A model generated the notes under the pieces. It saw nothing but the letters and a program-made list of their open reading frames with translations, searched no databases and was not told the origin of the DNA. From the NCBI RefSeq assembly GCF_900105715.1, contig NZ_FNRY01000001.1, positions 558,001 to 622,000 of the forward strand: a stretch of 64,000 bases of DNA, written 5' to 3'. Origin of the DNA: Paramicrobacterium humi (lineage in GTDB: Bacteria; Actinomycetota; Actinomycetes; Actinomycetales; Microbacteriaceae). Shown piece by piece: positions 33,512-42,897 of this stretch (the stretch's first letter is position 1; each line of letters begins with the position of its first letter). The translations under genes and the position numbers were made by a program.

Positions 33512-34312
33512 CTACTTCAGAACCATTGTGAACCGGTCGAGAATGCGCTGCGCAAGCGCCTCATGGTCGAAGGTGTCACCGCCGAGGCACGAGAGGGTGA
33601 TGCCGTAGGACGAGTCCTGCCACACCATGCCGCGCGTGAGCTGCAGGAAGAAGCCGCCGGAGTAGTCGAGGCGCCGGCCGGCGAATTCGATGACGTTGCC
33701 GTCGGACACGGGCATGTCGACGACGATGTCGTCGCCGTGGTCGGTGAGGTCGGGGAACTGGGCGCGCAGGTTCGCCTCGCTCAGGTCGAGGTCGCGCTTC
33801 GTGTAGTAGCCGTCCGACTTGCCGGGCTCGGGATCACCCCAGATGTAGATCCACTTCGGCATGGCGGTGAGGTTGCAGACCGGGTCGTCGCTGAGCCAGT
33901 ACTCGCCGAACTTGTCGTGCGCGGAGTACCAGTTCGAGGGGAGGTCGTACGTGACGTCCACGTCGTGCGGGAAGTACGCGTAGCTGTCGAGAGGGTAGAC
34001 CCCGTTCACGGCCGTGGAGTAGGCGGGCGGGTCGAAGTCGGGCTTCGCTCCGGTTCCCGTCTGCGTGGGCTGCGGCGTCGGCACGCCGCGCGGAAGGCTC
34101 GCGGTCGGGCTCACGGCGGGAAGCGGAGCCGCGCTCGGGATGCTGCTCGCTATGAGACTGACGACGGCCGTGACGGCGACGATCGTGAGCGCGGCGATGC
34201 CGAGCGAGGCGAGCGTCCACGTGACGATGCGCCGTCGACGCGATTGCTGCGGATCCTCGCTCGCTCCGTCGTCGTTCACGCCGGGCGGCGGAGGCGGCGG
34301 CTGGAAGGTCAT
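33512..34312 (-). CDS. Anchored extracytoplasmic protein, unknown
   Basis: A 266-residue protein I do not recognise. A Pro-rich start (MTFQPPPPPPGVNDD) and basic SRRRR precede one membrane helix at about 27-51 (WTLASLGIAALTIVAVTAVV). A Pro/Thr/Ser linker then leads to an external domain of about 170 residues with many Asp, Tyr and Trp (YAYFPHDVDVTYDLPSNWYS) and two cysteines that could form a disulfide. The start lies one base after the murB stop (TGACATG), so it is coupled to murB, which hints at a cell-envelope role. Confidence 0.75.
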   Translation of the reverse strand: MTFQPPPPPPGVNDDGASEDPQQSRRRRIVTWTLASLGIAALTIVAVTAVVSLIASSIPSAAPLPAVSPTASLPRGVPTPQPTQTGTGAKPDFDPPAYSTAVNGVYPLDSYAYFPHDVDVTYDLPSNWYSAHDKFGEYWLSDDPVCNLTAMPKWIYIWGDPEPGKSDGYYTKRDLDLSEANLRAQFPDLTDHGDDIVVDMPVSDGNVIEFAGRRLDYSGGFFLQLTRGMVWQDSSYGITLSCLGGDTFDHEALAQRILDRFTMVLK

Positions 34313-34313
34313 G

Positions 34314-35459
34314 TCAGAGCTCGATGCCAAGCAGCACGGGCTCAGGCCGCAAGAGGATGCCGAACTCGGCTTGCACGCGAGACTGAACAAAGCGCGCGAG
34401 CGAGGCGATGTCGTCGGCGGTCGCGCCTCCGCGGTTCGTGAGGGCGAGGGTGTGCTTGGTCGAGATGCCGGCGCGGGACCCGGGAAGCGCGAATCCGCGC
34501 GGGATGCTCGCACGCTCGATGAGCCATGCGGCGCTGAGCTTCACGAGCTGTGGCTCCGCGTCCGCGGCGAGCGGCGGAATCTCGGTTCCGGCTGAGCCGT
34601 CGAGCGGCAGCACCGTGTCGGCGGCATCGGCGGTGGCGAGGGGCCAGCGCGGCGCCTCGGCCGGCAGCGTCCGGGCGAGCTGGTCGGTCACGATCGGGTT
34701 CGTGAAGAATGAGCCGGCGCTGTGCGTGTCGCGGTCGGCGGCGTCGAGGACCATGCCCTTCGAGGAGCGGAGGGCGAGCACGGCCTCGCGCACCTGCTCG
34801 AGCGGAACCCGGTCACCGAGCTCGACGTCGAGGGCACGCGCGAGCTGCGAGTAGGCGACCGGCCGGCTGAGGCCGTCCTCGGCGGGGGCGAGCCGCAGGT
34901 CGACCGAGAGCACGACGGCTTCGCGAGCGGCGGGCTCGCCGCCGTGGCGCTTGAGCACGGAGCTGCGGTAGCCGAGCTCGAGCTCGGTCGCGGGGACACG
35001 CACGCGCTCCCCCGACTCGTAATCGAGCAGCTCGACGGATTCGAGAACGCTCGAGAGCTCCTGGCCGTAGGCGCCGATGTTCTGGATCGGCGCCGCGCCG
35101 ACAGAGCCGGGGATGCCGGAGAGCGCCTCGATGCCGGTCAGCCCGGTCTCGACCGTGTGCGCGACGAGCGCGTCCCAGTTCTCGCCGGCCTGGACGCGCA
35201 GGAGCACGCTGTCGGGCTCGTCGACGCGTTCGATCCCTCGCGTGCGCATGAGAACGACGGCGCCTTCGATGCCGTCGTCGGCCGCGAGCGTGTTCGAGCC
35301 GCCGCCGAGAACCGTCCACGGCTCGTCATCGGCCCACAGCTCGGTGAGCAGGTCGACGAGCTCCTCGGCGTCGTCGGCCTGCAGCATCCGCTCGGGCGCC
35401 CCGCCGACCGCGAGGGTCGTGAGCTCCCGAAGCGGGCGCGGTTCGCTCAGCTCGCTCAC
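34314..35459 (-). CDS. murB: UDP-N-acetylenolpyruvoylglucosamine reductase
   Basis: A 381-residue FAD enzyme that reduces the enolpyruvyl group to form UDP-N-acetylmuramic acid. The FAD-binding part has the PLRELTTLAVGGAPERM start, WTVLGGGSNTL, LTGIEALSGIPGSVGAAPIQ and NIGAYGQE. The C-terminal domain has HSAGSFFTNPIV (the Ser proton donor region) and AAWLIERA. It is on the long side, as in actinobacteria. The GTG start overlaps the stop of the MaoC-type gene (GTGA). Confidence 0.96.
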   Translation of the reverse strand: MSELSEPRPLRELTTLAVGGAPERMLQADDAEELVDLLTELWADDEPWTVLGGGSNTLAADDGIEGAVVLMRTRGIERVDEPDSVLLRVQAGENWDALVAHTVETGLTGIEALSGIPGSVGAAPIQNIGAYGQELSSVLESVELLDYESGERVRVPATELELGYRSSVLKRHGGEPAAREAVVLSVDLRLAPAEDGLSRPVAYSQLARALDVELGDRVPLEQVREAVLALRSSKGMVLDAADRDTHSAGSFFTNPIVTDQLARTLPAEAPRWPLATADAADTVLPLDGSAGTEIPPLAADAEPQLVKLSAAWLIERASIPRGFALPGSRAGISTKHTLALTNRGGATADDIASLARFVQSRVQAEFGILLRPEPVLLGIEL

Positions 35460-35881
35460 GCCAGCGCCACGACCACCTGCGCCTTGCCGAGCACGGTGGC
35501 GGAGTCGACGGTGACGGTCAGGTCGATGCGGGCGGTGCTCCCCTCCGGGTCGAGCGCTCCGACCTTCGCGACGGTCGTGACGTCGGCGCCGCTCTGGGGG
35601 TCGACGACGATGGGCCGCGTGAACTTCACTTGGTAGTCGGATACGCGCGAGGGGTCCCCGACCCAGTCGATGACGGGCTGCACGGCGGCGCCCATCGTGA
35701 GCATGCCGTGCGCGATGACGCCGGGGAGATCGACGGATGCCGCGACGTCATCGCGGTAGTGGATGGGGTTGAAGTCGCCGGAGGCGCCCGCGTAACGCAC
35801 GAGAGCGTCGCGCGTGAACGTGATCGTGCGCTCGGCGACGAGGTCGCCGACGGTCAGTGCCTCGAGTTCGGGGGTGCTCAT
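35456..35881 (-). CDS. MaoC-family dehydratase (HadB-like)
   Basis: A 141-residue hot-dog-fold enzyme. The hydratase motif is visible in YAGASGDFNPIHYRDDVAAS, with the Asp and His dyad (D36, H41), followed by LPGVIAHGMLTMGAAVQPVI. It pairs with the next gene upstream (148 residues), overlapping by ATGA. Such HadAB-type heterodimers dehydrate 3-hydroxyacyl-ACP in FAS-II or act on related acyl thioesters. Position directly before murB is common in actinobacteria. Confidence 0.9.
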   Translation of the reverse strand: MSTPELEALTVGDLVAERTITFTRDALVRYAGASGDFNPIHYRDDVAASVDLPGVIAHGMLTMGAAVQPVIDWVGDPSRVSDYQVKFTRPIVVDPQSGADVTTVAKVGALDPEGSTARIDLTVTVDSATVLGKAQVVVALA

Positions 35882-36324
35882 TCGTCTCCTCGCACGACAA
35901 GAGTGGAGATGGCGGTCACGACGTGGTCGCCGTTGGCGTCGACGATGACGGTATCGGCCGTGACCATCGCGTGGGCGCCGAGCGTCTTGACGCTCGAGAC
36001 GGTGAGCGTCGCCGTGAGCTCGTCGCCCGCGACGATCGCACGCGAGTAGCTGAAGCGCTGGTTGCCGTGCACGACGCGGCTGAAGTCGATGCCCGCATCG
36101 GGTTCGGCGAGCAGCTGGGCGAGCGCCTTCTCCTGCACGACGACGGGGAACGTCGTCGGCGCGATGATGTCGGGGTGCCCCGACTCCGCCGCCGCGTCCG
36201 GGTCGAGGTGCATGGGGTTCGTGGCGAAGACGGCGCGCGCGAACTCGCGCACCTTCTCACGGCCGACGAGGTACGGCTCGGTCGGGGGCAGCGTGCGCCC
36301 CTGCAGTTCGGGATTCACAGACAC
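35878..36324 (-). CDS. FAS1-type MaoC N-terminal protein (HadA/HadC-like)
   Basis: A 148-residue hot-dog domain of the MaoC N-terminal dehydratase type: SVNPELQGRTLPPTEPYLVG at the start, then FARAVFATNPMHLDPDAA and the long IIAPTTFPVVVQEKA segment. The catalytic dyad seems incomplete, as expected for the structural partner in HadAB/HadBC dimers. I chose the GTG at 36322-36324; another GTG two codons upstream lies too near the AAGGTAGG site. It is the first gene of a chain through the MaoC-type gene, murB and the anchored protein. Confidence 0.82.
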   Translation of the reverse strand: MSVNPELQGRTLPPTEPYLVGREKVREFARAVFATNPMHLDPDAAAESGHPDIIAPTTFPVVVQEKALAQLLAEPDAGIDFSRVVHGNQRFSYSRAIVAGDELTATLTVSSVKTLGAHAMVTADTVIVDANGDHVVTAISTLVVRGDE

Positions 36325-36348
36325 GAGCACCAGCCTACCTTCCGGCTC

Positions 36349-37212
36349 TCACGGCAGATACGCGTGAGCGGTCCACAAGTGGAATGCCGCGTAGGCCCTC
36401 ACCGGCCGCCACGGCTGCGAGAGCCGCTCCGCGTGCGCCGCGGAGACAGAGCCGAGCGCGCGACGCAAGACGAGGTCGCCGACCGGGAACGCGTCGCGGT
36501 CGCCGACGGCGCGCACCGCGAGGTAGTCGGCCGTCCACGGCCCGATCCCGGGCAGGGCGAGCAGTCGCTCGCGGACGAGCCCCGGCTCGCCGTCGAAGGC
36601 GAGGCCGTCGGCGAGCGCGACGGCGACTGCGTGCAGCGTCGCGGCGCGAGAACGCGTGAGGCCGATCGCCTCGCGCACGCGGAGAACGTCGAGCGCGGCA
36701 ATCGCGCGCGCGGTCGGGAACGCACGGTAGTCGGTACCGGCCACCGGGTCACCGTAGGCGACGACGAAGCGGCGCTGGAAGGTGCGCGCCGCGGCGAGCG
36801 AGACCTGCTGGCCGAGCACGGCGAAGCTCGCCGCTTCGAAGTCGTCGAGGTGCCCAAGAATGCGCAGCCCCGGCCGTCGATCGATGAGCGTGCCGAGCAC
36901 GGGATCCTCTCCAAGGGCCGTGAGAACGCTTCGGGGATCGACGTCGAGGTCGAGCCAGCGGCGCACTCGCGCTGTGAGGTCGTCGTCGATCGGCACCGTC
37001 GCGTCGAGGTCGACGAGGTCGTCGCCGAAGCGCGCGCGGATGACGGCGGGGCCGTCTGCGGTTCGGATGCTGCGCGTGATGCTCGCGGCATCCGGCTCGT
37101 ACGGTTCGTCGAGCCCCGTGACGGCGTGGACGCGCTGGGCAGCGAGCAGCGCTGCCGCGTCGTACGGCGGTGTGAACGGCAGTCGGGCGTGGTGGCGGAA
37201 GGAGGGCAGCAT
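36349..37212 (-). CDS. AlkA-type DNA-3-methyladenine glycosylase
   Basis: A 287-residue base-excision glycosylase. The N-terminal domain (1-115) precedes the HhH-GPD fold: FAVLGQQVSLAAARTF, the hairpin LPGIGPWTADYLAVRA (220-235) and a catalytic Asp in DAFPVGDLVLRR, by alignment Asp246. It removes alkylated purines. Its ATG overlaps the stop of the methyltransferase gene by one base (TGATG), so alkylation damage is handled by two coupled enzymes. An Ada-type activator domain is not part of either gene. Confidence 0.92.
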   Translation of the reverse strand: MLPSFRHHARLPFTPPYDAAALLAAQRVHAVTGLDEPYEPDAASITRSIRTADGPAVIRARFGDDLVDLDATVPIDDDLTARVRRWLDLDVDPRSVLTALGEDPVLGTLIDRRPGLRILGHLDDFEAASFAVLGQQVSLAAARTFQRRFVVAYGDPVAGTDYRAFPTARAIAALDVLRVREAIGLTRSRAATLHAVAVALADGLAFDGEPGLVRERLLALPGIGPWTADYLAVRAVGDRDAFPVGDLVLRRALGSVSAAHAERLSQPWRPVRAYAAFHLWTAHAYLP

Positions 37213-37724
37213 CAGAACAGCTGGTCGTCCGCCGCGCCGTCGCCGCGCTCGAGGGCGAGGAGGAACCGCTTGCGCTCGATGCCGCCGCCGTAGCCCGTGA
37301 GGGAGCCGTCGGCGCCGATGACGCGGTGGCAGGGCACGATGATGGAGATCGGGTTGCGGCCGTTCGCGGACCCGACGGCGCGCGAGAGGTTGGGGTCGCC
37401 GAGGTCGGCGGCGAGCTGCCCGTAGGAGCGCGTCTGCCCGTACGGAATCGCGAGCAGCTGCACCCACACCCGCTTCTGGAAGTCGTTTCCCTGCGCGTCG
37501 AGCGTCAGGTCGAACTGCGTGCGCTCCCCCGCGAAGTACTCGTTCAGCTGCTCGATCGGCGCGGCGAAGGCATCATCGTCGCGCACGCCGAGCTCGGCGG
37601 CATCCTGAACGTGCCGGGGCGAGCGCATCCACACCGCGCGCAAGGCGACGCGACCGCGCTCGGCCTCCCCGACGAGGGTGAGCGCGTCGATGGGCGAGTC
37701 GATGATGGTGTGGCTGAGGGTCAT
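37212..37724 (-). CDS. ogt: Methylated-DNA-protein-cysteine methyltransferase
   Basis: A 170-residue suicide repair protein. The acceptor motif NPISIIVPCHRVIGADG holds Cys132; the helix FQKRVWVQLLAIPYGQTRSYG and the arginine finger region RAVGSANGRNP are typical. It takes the methyl group from O6-methylguanine. GGAGGA precedes the ATG at 37722-37724; a start 12 codons upstream is less likely. It is first in an operon with the AlkA-type gene. Confidence 0.95.
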   Translation of the reverse strand: MTLSHTIIDSPIDALTLVGEAERGRVALRAVWMRSPRHVQDAAELGVRDDDAFAAPIEQLNEYFAGERTQFDLTLDAQGNDFQKRVWVQLLAIPYGQTRSYGQLAADLGDPNLSRAVGSANGRNPISIIVPCHRVIGADGSLTGYGGGIERKRFLLALERGDGAADDQLF

Positions 37725-37793
37725 TGTCGTTCCTCCCAGTATGGTCGCACGGGCCGACACGAGGACAACTCGGGAGCGGGACGGAGTGTGAGC

Positions 37794-38561
37794 TCAGCGA
37801 CCGCGGATCGTGCGGACCGTCATCTGCACGGCGATGAAGACGAGGAAGCACGCGAACAGGATGTTGCCGACCATCGGGTCGATCGCGCCGGCGAGCACGG
37901 CGCCGAGAGATGTCGTGACGCACGCGGAGACGCCGACCGTGATCGCGGCGGCGAGGTCGACGTTGCGGCGGCGGGCGTTTCCGATGGTGCCGGAGATCGC
38001 GGTCGGGATCATGACGGCGAGGGAGGTGCCCTTGGCGACGAGGTCGCTCGCGCCGAACAGCAGAATCAGCATGGGCACGATCACGGCGCCGCCGCCGATG
38101 CCGAGGATGCCGGAGAGCACCCCGACGAACAGGCCGAGAACGATGAGCCCGATGACGGACAGCGCATCGAGGTGGATGTCGGCATCGCGGGAGGGGATGA
38201 CGAAGAACATCGACACGATGACGGCGACGATGAACACGATGAACGCCCACTGCACCGCCCGCTTCGGCAGCCGGTGCAGCAAGTGGCTGCCGAGCTGGGC
38301 GCCGACGATGGAGCCGATGCACAGGATGAGCGCGACGACGAGCGCGACATCGCCGTGGAGCGCATAGCTGACGACGCCGGCGATCGAGATCGGAACGATC
38401 GCGCCGAGCGACGTGCCCGCGGCCTTCTTCTGGTCGAACTTCGCGAGCATCGTCAGCAGCGGGACCATGAGAATGCCGCCGCCGACGCCGAACAGCCCGG
38501 AGAGGAATCCCGCGACAAGACCGATGAGCACGAACCAGAGCCAGTCGACGCGTCGCCTCAT
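37794..38561 (-). CDS. TauE/SafE-family (TSUP) membrane transporter
   Basis: A 255-residue protein with about eight membrane helices in two repeats. The family motif GLFGVGGGILMVPLLTML near the N-terminus is echoed by GILGIGGGAVIVPMLILLFG in the second half. TSUP proteins export or import sulfite, sulfonates or other organic anions. The start at 38559-38561 has AGGAAGGAG and is preferred over a start eight codons upstream. It is a single gene with no sulfur genes near it, so the substrate is open. Confidence 0.9.
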   Translation of the reverse strand: MRRRVDWLWFVLIGLVAGFLSGLFGVGGGILMVPLLTMLAKFDQKKAAGTSLGAIVPISIAGVVSYALHGDVALVVALILCIGSIVGAQLGSHLLHRLPKRAVQWAFIVFIVAVIVSMFFVIPSRDADIHLDALSVIGLIVLGLFVGVLSGILGIGGGAVIVPMLILLFGASDLVAKGTSLAVMIPTAISGTIGNARRRNVDLAAAITVGVSACVTTSLGAVLAGAIDPMVGNILFACFLVFIAVQMTVRTIRGR

Positions 38562-38657
38562 GCGGCTCCTTCCTGCCGTGCCCACGCAAGACTATCGCGC
38601 ACCCCGCTCGCGCTCTGTTCTCACAACGTGAGCCGAAAATCGTGGTCGAATGGGTGC

Positions 38658-39440
38658 ATGCTTCCTTCCGCGCCGCTGCCTTACATGATCACAGCGCCGG
38701 ACGGACTGCAGCTCGCGACGTACGAAATCGGTGATGCGGATGCCGCTCCCGTCGTGCTCGTCCACGGCTTCGCCTCGAGCGCGGAGCTCAACTGGGTGCT
38801 CACGGGCTGGTCCCGCGAGCTCACGCGCGCGGGCTGGCGCGTGCTCGCGCTCGATCAGCGCGCTCACGGCGCGAGCGACAAGCCGCACGAGGCGAGCGCC
38901 TACACGATGGCGGCGCTCGTCGCCGACGTGCTGACGCTTCTCGACGCATACGGCGTCGCGAGCGCTCCGCTCGTCGGCTACTCGCTCGGCGCGCGCGTCG
39001 CGTGGCAGGCGGCGCTCGCCGAGCCGGGGCGCGTCACGCGCGCGGTTCTCGGCGGCATCCCGGCAGGCGACCCCCTCGCCCGCTTCGACCTTGAGGCGGC
39101 GCGAGCGTTCGCTGCCGACCGGACGCCGATCGGAGACGCCTTGACGCGCACGTTCATCGAGATGGCCGCGGGGCTCGAGGGAAACGACCTCTGGGCGCTC
39201 ATCGCCCTCGTCGAGGGGATGCGCGGCGGCGATCAGGCCGGCTTCGAGCGGAGCCCTTCGCAGCCGCTGCTGCTCGCGACGGGCAGCGCCGACCCGGTGC
39301 TCGATCAGTCGCGGGCGCTGGCCGCAGCGGCATCCGACGCCCGCTTTCTCGAGATCCCGGGGCGTCATCATTTCAACGCGCCGACGGCGCGCGCGTTCCG
39401 ACAGGGCGCGATCGAGTTCTTAAGGGAGGGACGAGTATGA
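38658..39440 (+). CDS. Alpha/beta-fold hydrolase
   Basis: A 260-residue hydrolase. The oxyanion region PVVLVHGFASSAELNW and the nucleophile elbow APLVGYSLGARVAW (Ser) are clear; the Asp in GSADPVLDQ and the His in IPGRHHFNAP complete the triad. It has no signal peptide. The ATG at 38658 lacks a good binding site; a later ATG (at MITAPDGLQ) is possible. Its stop overlaps the SGNH gene (ATGA), pointing to joint expression. The substrate is unknown. Confidence 0.88.
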   Translation: MLPSAPLPYMITAPDGLQLATYEIGDADAAPVVLVHGFASSAELNWVLTGWSRELTRAGWRVLALDQRAHGASDKPHEASAYTMAALVADVLTLLDAYGVASAPLVGYSLGARVAWQAALAEPGRVTRAVLGGIPAGDPLARFDLEAARAFAADRTPIGDALTRTFIEMAAGLEGNDLWALIALVEGMRGGDQAGFERSPSQPLLLATGSADPVLDQSRALAAAASDARFLEIPGRHHFNAPTARAFRQGAIEFLREGRV

Positions 39441-40195
39441 TCCGCAGCTATGTGGCGCTCGGCGACAGCTTCACCGAGGGAGTCGGCGACGACATGCCCG
39501 ACGGGAGCGTGCGCGGCTGGGCCGACTTCGTCGCGCTCGGCCTGCAGGCGGCCTCGGACGAGCCGGTCGGCTACGCGAATCTCGCGATCCGAGGCCGCAA
39601 GCTCGGCCCGATCATCGACGAGCAGCTGGCGCCGGCGCTCGCGCTCGGCGCCGATCTGCTCACCTTCAACGGCGGCGGGAACGACATCCTGCGCCCGCGC
39701 GTGTCGATCGGCTGGGTCGTCGATCGCACGATGGGTCTCGTCGAGCGCGTGCTGCAGACGGACACGCGACCCGTGATCCTCGCCGGCGCGAATCCCTCAC
39801 GCAACCTGCCGCTCGGCCGAGTGACGCGCAAGCGCGGGAACGCTCTCGCGGATGCCGTGAGCGCGGCGCTGAAGGGCACGGGCGTGCTTCTCGTGGACAA
39901 CTGGCACGACGAGTCGCTCGAGGACCTCCGGTACTGGTCGGCCGACAAGCTGCACTTGAACGCGCTCGGGCACGCGCGCGTCGCCGCCAATGTGCTGACC
40001 GCGCTCGAGGTCCCCGTGCCCGCCGAGTGGGGTGTGGAGGAGGTCGAGGAGGCGGGGACCGGCGGTCGCGGGCGCAGCAGCATCCGCTACTACCGCGACT
40101 ATGTGCTGCCCTGGATCGGCCGCCGCCTCACGGGCCGTTCCTCGGGCGACGGCCGCACGGCGAAGCGACCGACGCTGCAGCCCGTCGACGCGTAG
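39437..40195 (+). CDS. SGNH/GDSL-family hydrolase
   Basis: A 252-residue esterase-like protein. The four SGNH blocks are present: ALGDSFTEG (Ser11), the Gly of YANLAIRGRK, the Asn of FNGGGNDIL and the C-terminal DKLHLNALGH with the catalytic Asp/His. There is no signal peptide, so it acts in the cytoplasm, and a basic tail ends the protein. It overlaps the upstream hydrolase by ATGA. Members deacylate lipids, sugars or thioesters. Confidence 0.9.
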   Translation: MIRSYVALGDSFTEGVGDDMPDGSVRGWADFVALGLQAASDEPVGYANLAIRGRKLGPIIDEQLAPALALGADLLTFNGGGNDILRPRVSIGWVVDRTMGLVERVLQTDTRPVILAGANPSRNLPLGRVTRKRGNALADAVSAALKGTGVLLVDNWHDESLEDLRYWSADKLHLNALGHARVAANVLTALEVPVPAEWGVEEVEEAGTGGRGRSSIRYYRDYVLPWIGRRLTGRSSGDGRTAKRPTLQPVDA

Positions 40196-40272
40196 CAGCG
40201 CGTTCGCTCCTGGCATTCTGCGCACTTGCCCGCTCGATGTGAGCATTTCGCCAAGAATGAACGCGGCGACGC

Positions 40273-42897
40273 TCAGTCGGTGACTTCGAAGACGCCGGTC
40301 GCGCCCTTCTCGGCATCCGACATGATGTGGGACACGAAGGAGTAGTGCCCCGCCTCGGGGAACGTCAGCTCGACGAAGCCGCCTTGCGCAGGCGCGAGGT
40401 CGAGGGCCTGCGCGCCGCCGACACCGGTTGATCCGCCGTCCTTGAGCGAGTAGTCGCCTTCCTTCCAGACCGTGTGGAACTGCCCGCCGATGACGTGGAA
40501 CGACGAGGCGACGTTCGGCCCCGCGTCGAGCACCCACACGCGCACGCTGTCGCCCGTTTTCACGCGCAGCGGCCGGTCGCGATACTGGTTGGCGTAGCCG
40601 TTGAACGCGACGATGTCGGGCATCTGCGTGGCCACCTTCGCGGAGTCGACCGGCCCGCCCTCGGCGCCCAGGTAGAACTCGGACTGCACGAGCACGAACT
40701 CCTCGTCGACAGGGGCGAGGTCCGGCGGGTCGATGACGACGGCGCCGAACATGCCGTTCGCGATGTGCGTCGACATCGGCATCGTCGAGCAGTGATACAT
40801 CCAGATGCCCGCCCGCGTGGCCGTGAATCGGTACTCGAGGCTCTCCCCCGGCAGAATCGTGCGCATCGGCTCATCCGGCGCAAGCACACCGGCGTGGAAG
40901 TCGATCGAGTGGCCCATCGAGCCGTTGTTCACGAGGGTGACCTCGAACACGTCGCCGACCGTGCCGTGCAGCACGGGCCCTGGGGCGGTCCCGTTGAACG
41001 TCCACAGCGCTTGCGTGACGCCCTGCGCGACCTCGGCGGTCACGTCCTCGACGTCGAAGCTGACCTTGTGGATGCTGCTGCCCTCGGCAGCCGGAAGGCT
41101 GGCGTCATAGGGCACGAAGCCCGCCTCGGGGGACAGCGAGAAGTCGAGGTCGGCGGCCGCGCCGCCGTCGGCGAGGCCGGGCATGTCGTCGTGGTCGTGC
41201 GTCGCGCCCACGGAGGCCCCGCCGACCGCGATGACCTTGGCGACCATGCCCATGGCGCGGTGGCCGGTGACCGAGCACCACACGTCCATGTCTGCGGAGA
41301 TAACGCCCACGTCGACCGTCGCGGACTCCCCCGGATTGAGCCGCCCCGAGCTCGTGCCGTTCGCGAACGTGATGTCGTGCACGTCGGTTCCCGTGTTCGT
41401 GAAGTTGACGACGAGGGTGTCCCCAGCGGGAACCTCGAGCGTGTCCGGGACGAAGCGCATGCCCTTCACGGTGACGTCGATCGTCGTCGTGTGACCGGTC
41501 TCAGCGACCGTCGCCGCGGAGACGGTGTTGATCCCTGCGGCGGCCGGATCGACGGCGACGCCTCCGGTCACGGCGAGGAGGATGACGGATGCCGCCGTCA
41601 CGATCTGGCCGCTCAGCGCGCGGCGCACCGGCTTCCGCGGCGCTCCGAGGGTCAGCTGCTCGCCCGGCGTGTGGGTGGCGGGCGCCGGCTCGGCCCTGCG
41701 CGCCCTGAGCCCGGCGACGATCGCCCGAACGGCCAGCACGAGGAAGCTGATGAACACCGCGAACACGGTCAGGCTCAACAGCACCTTCACGACGCTCGGC
41801 ACGTCGAGCAGGTAGACGAGGATGCCGGCGTTGATGACGACGGCGCGGAACACGGCGCCGCGGTCGAGCTCCCGTTCGGCGGCCTTGCGCGCGTTGGGCC
41901 GGCCCATGATCACGGGAAGCAGGTAGCTGAGCGCCCCAAGGACGATCTGCACGGCGAACCCGGCGATGAACGGCTGCACGATCCAGGCGAGCGCGTTCAC
42001 GGCGGCGCCGATCTCCGCCGCGGTGCCTACTCCGACCGCGAGCAGCACGACGCTCGCCGCCAGCCAGCACACGGCCGCGCCGATGCTGAGCGCCGCATAG
42101 CTCACGCCCGACGCGTCCTTCACTTGCCGCACTCCCTCGATCGCGACGAGCACGAGCGCGCCGAGCCACAGTGCACCGCCGAGCAGAACGCCGGGCAGCT
42201 GGTCGGTGAGCGCGGCGAGAACGATGAACAGCAGGCCCGCCGACGAGAGCACGAGCACGAGTTCCGAGCGTGAGCCGTCGCCGGGGCGCATGCGCGCGTG
42301 CAGCACCGTCGGCCAGAACAGGATGACGGTGCCGAGCACGGTCGTGCCGACCCAGCCGAGCAGGTTTATCGCGACGTGCGCCACGAACAGGCGCGAACGC
42401 ATCGGGTCGTCGGACGAGAGCTGTGACATCCAGAAGCCGAAGGAGACGCCGACGATGAGCCACAGCCCCGCGACGACGTAGAAGCGCACGAGCGGCCCGA
42501 ATCGGGAGCTCAGCGCCCCGCGCAGCTGCAGCGAGAGCACGATCGAGTGCGCGAGAGCCGCGAGGCCGACGAGGATCGCGCCGACGAGCACGACCGAGCC
42601 GGCGTTGCCGATCATGCCGACGACGACGGTGATGGCGCCGAGCGTGTGCGCGGCGAGTCGCGAGCCGAGAACGACGCGACCGCCGGGCGGCTGTTTGCGC
42701 GTGAGGGTGTCGGCGAAGTGCTGGCTCCAGATGATGATCGCGGTGCTCACCGCGCCGAGCATCGTGACGTGCACCATGAGCCACGTGCTGATCGGCAGGA
42801 AGCGGTGCGCCGTGACGACGACGATGGCCGCCAGCATCCACAGGCCGACGAGGGAGTTGGTGAGGATGTACCAGGTGCGGCGCTCAAGGCTTCGCAT
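40273..42897 (-). CDS. Membrane-cupredoxin-copper nitrite reductase fusion (NirK type)
   Basis: An 874-residue three-part protein. Residues 1-400 form about 12 membrane helices with repeated His pairs (MVHVTMLGAV to IIIWSQHFAD; FVAHVAINLLGW to LFWPTVLHARM), an NnrS/heme-copper-oxidase-like pattern. Residues 465-560 are a cupredoxin with type 1 ligands His507, Cys541, His546 and a Met. Residues 590-874 are a NirK-like multicopper domain: MGHSIDFHAG (His663, Asp666, His668), WMYHCSTMPMSTHIANGM (His702, Cys703, His711, Met716) and FHVIGGQFHTVW (His801). It should reduce nitrite to NO outside the membrane with an in-built electron donor. The ATG at 42895-42897 overlaps the upstream gene by 14 bp. 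Confidence 0.9.
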   Translation of the reverse strand: MRSLERRTWYILTNSLVGLWMLAAIVVVTAHRFLPISTWLMVHVTMLGAVSTAIIIWSQHFADTLTRKQPPGGRVVLGSRLAAHTLGAITVVVGMIGNAGSVVLVGAILVGLAALAHSIVLSLQLRGALSSRFGPLVRFYVVAGLWLIVGVSFGFWMSQLSSDDPMRSRLFVAHVAINLLGWVGTTVLGTVILFWPTVLHARMRPGDGSRSELVLVLSSAGLLFIVLAALTDQLPGVLLGGALWLGALVLVAIEGVRQVKDASGVSYAALSIGAAVCWLAASVVLLAVGVGTAAEIGAAVNALAWIVQPFIAGFAVQIVLGALSYLLPVIMGRPNARKAAERELDRGAVFRAVVINAGILVYLLDVPSVVKVLLSLTVFAVFISFLVLAVRAIVAGLRARRAEPAPATHTPGEQLTLGAPRKPVRRALSGQIVTAASVILLAVTGGVAVDPAAAGINTVSAATVAETGHTTTIDVTVKGMRFVPDTLEVPAGDTLVVNFTNTGTDVHDITFANGTSSGRLNPGESATVDVGVISADMDVWCSVTGHRAMGMVAKVIAVGGASVGATHDHDDMPGLADGGAAADLDFSLSPEAGFVPYDASLPAAEGSSIHKVSFDVEDVTAEVAQGVTQALWTFNGTAPGPVLHGTVGDVFEVTLVNNGSMGHSIDFHAGVLAPDEPMRTILPGESLEYRFTATRAGIWMYHCSTMPMSTHIANGMFGAVVIDPPDLAPVDEEFVLVQSEFYLGAEGGPVDSAKVATQMPDIVAFNGYANQYRDRPLRVKTGDSVRVWVLDAGPNVASSFHVIGGQFHTVWKEGDYSLKDGGSTGVGGAQALDLAPAQGGFVELTFPEAGHYSFVSHIMSDAEKGATGVFEVTD

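Noticed and set aside
37326-38657. An extension of the alpha/beta hydrolase frame by 444 codons
   Set aside because: It is antisense to the methyltransferase and TauE genes and has acidic/basic low complexity; the hydrolase domain starts right after 38658.
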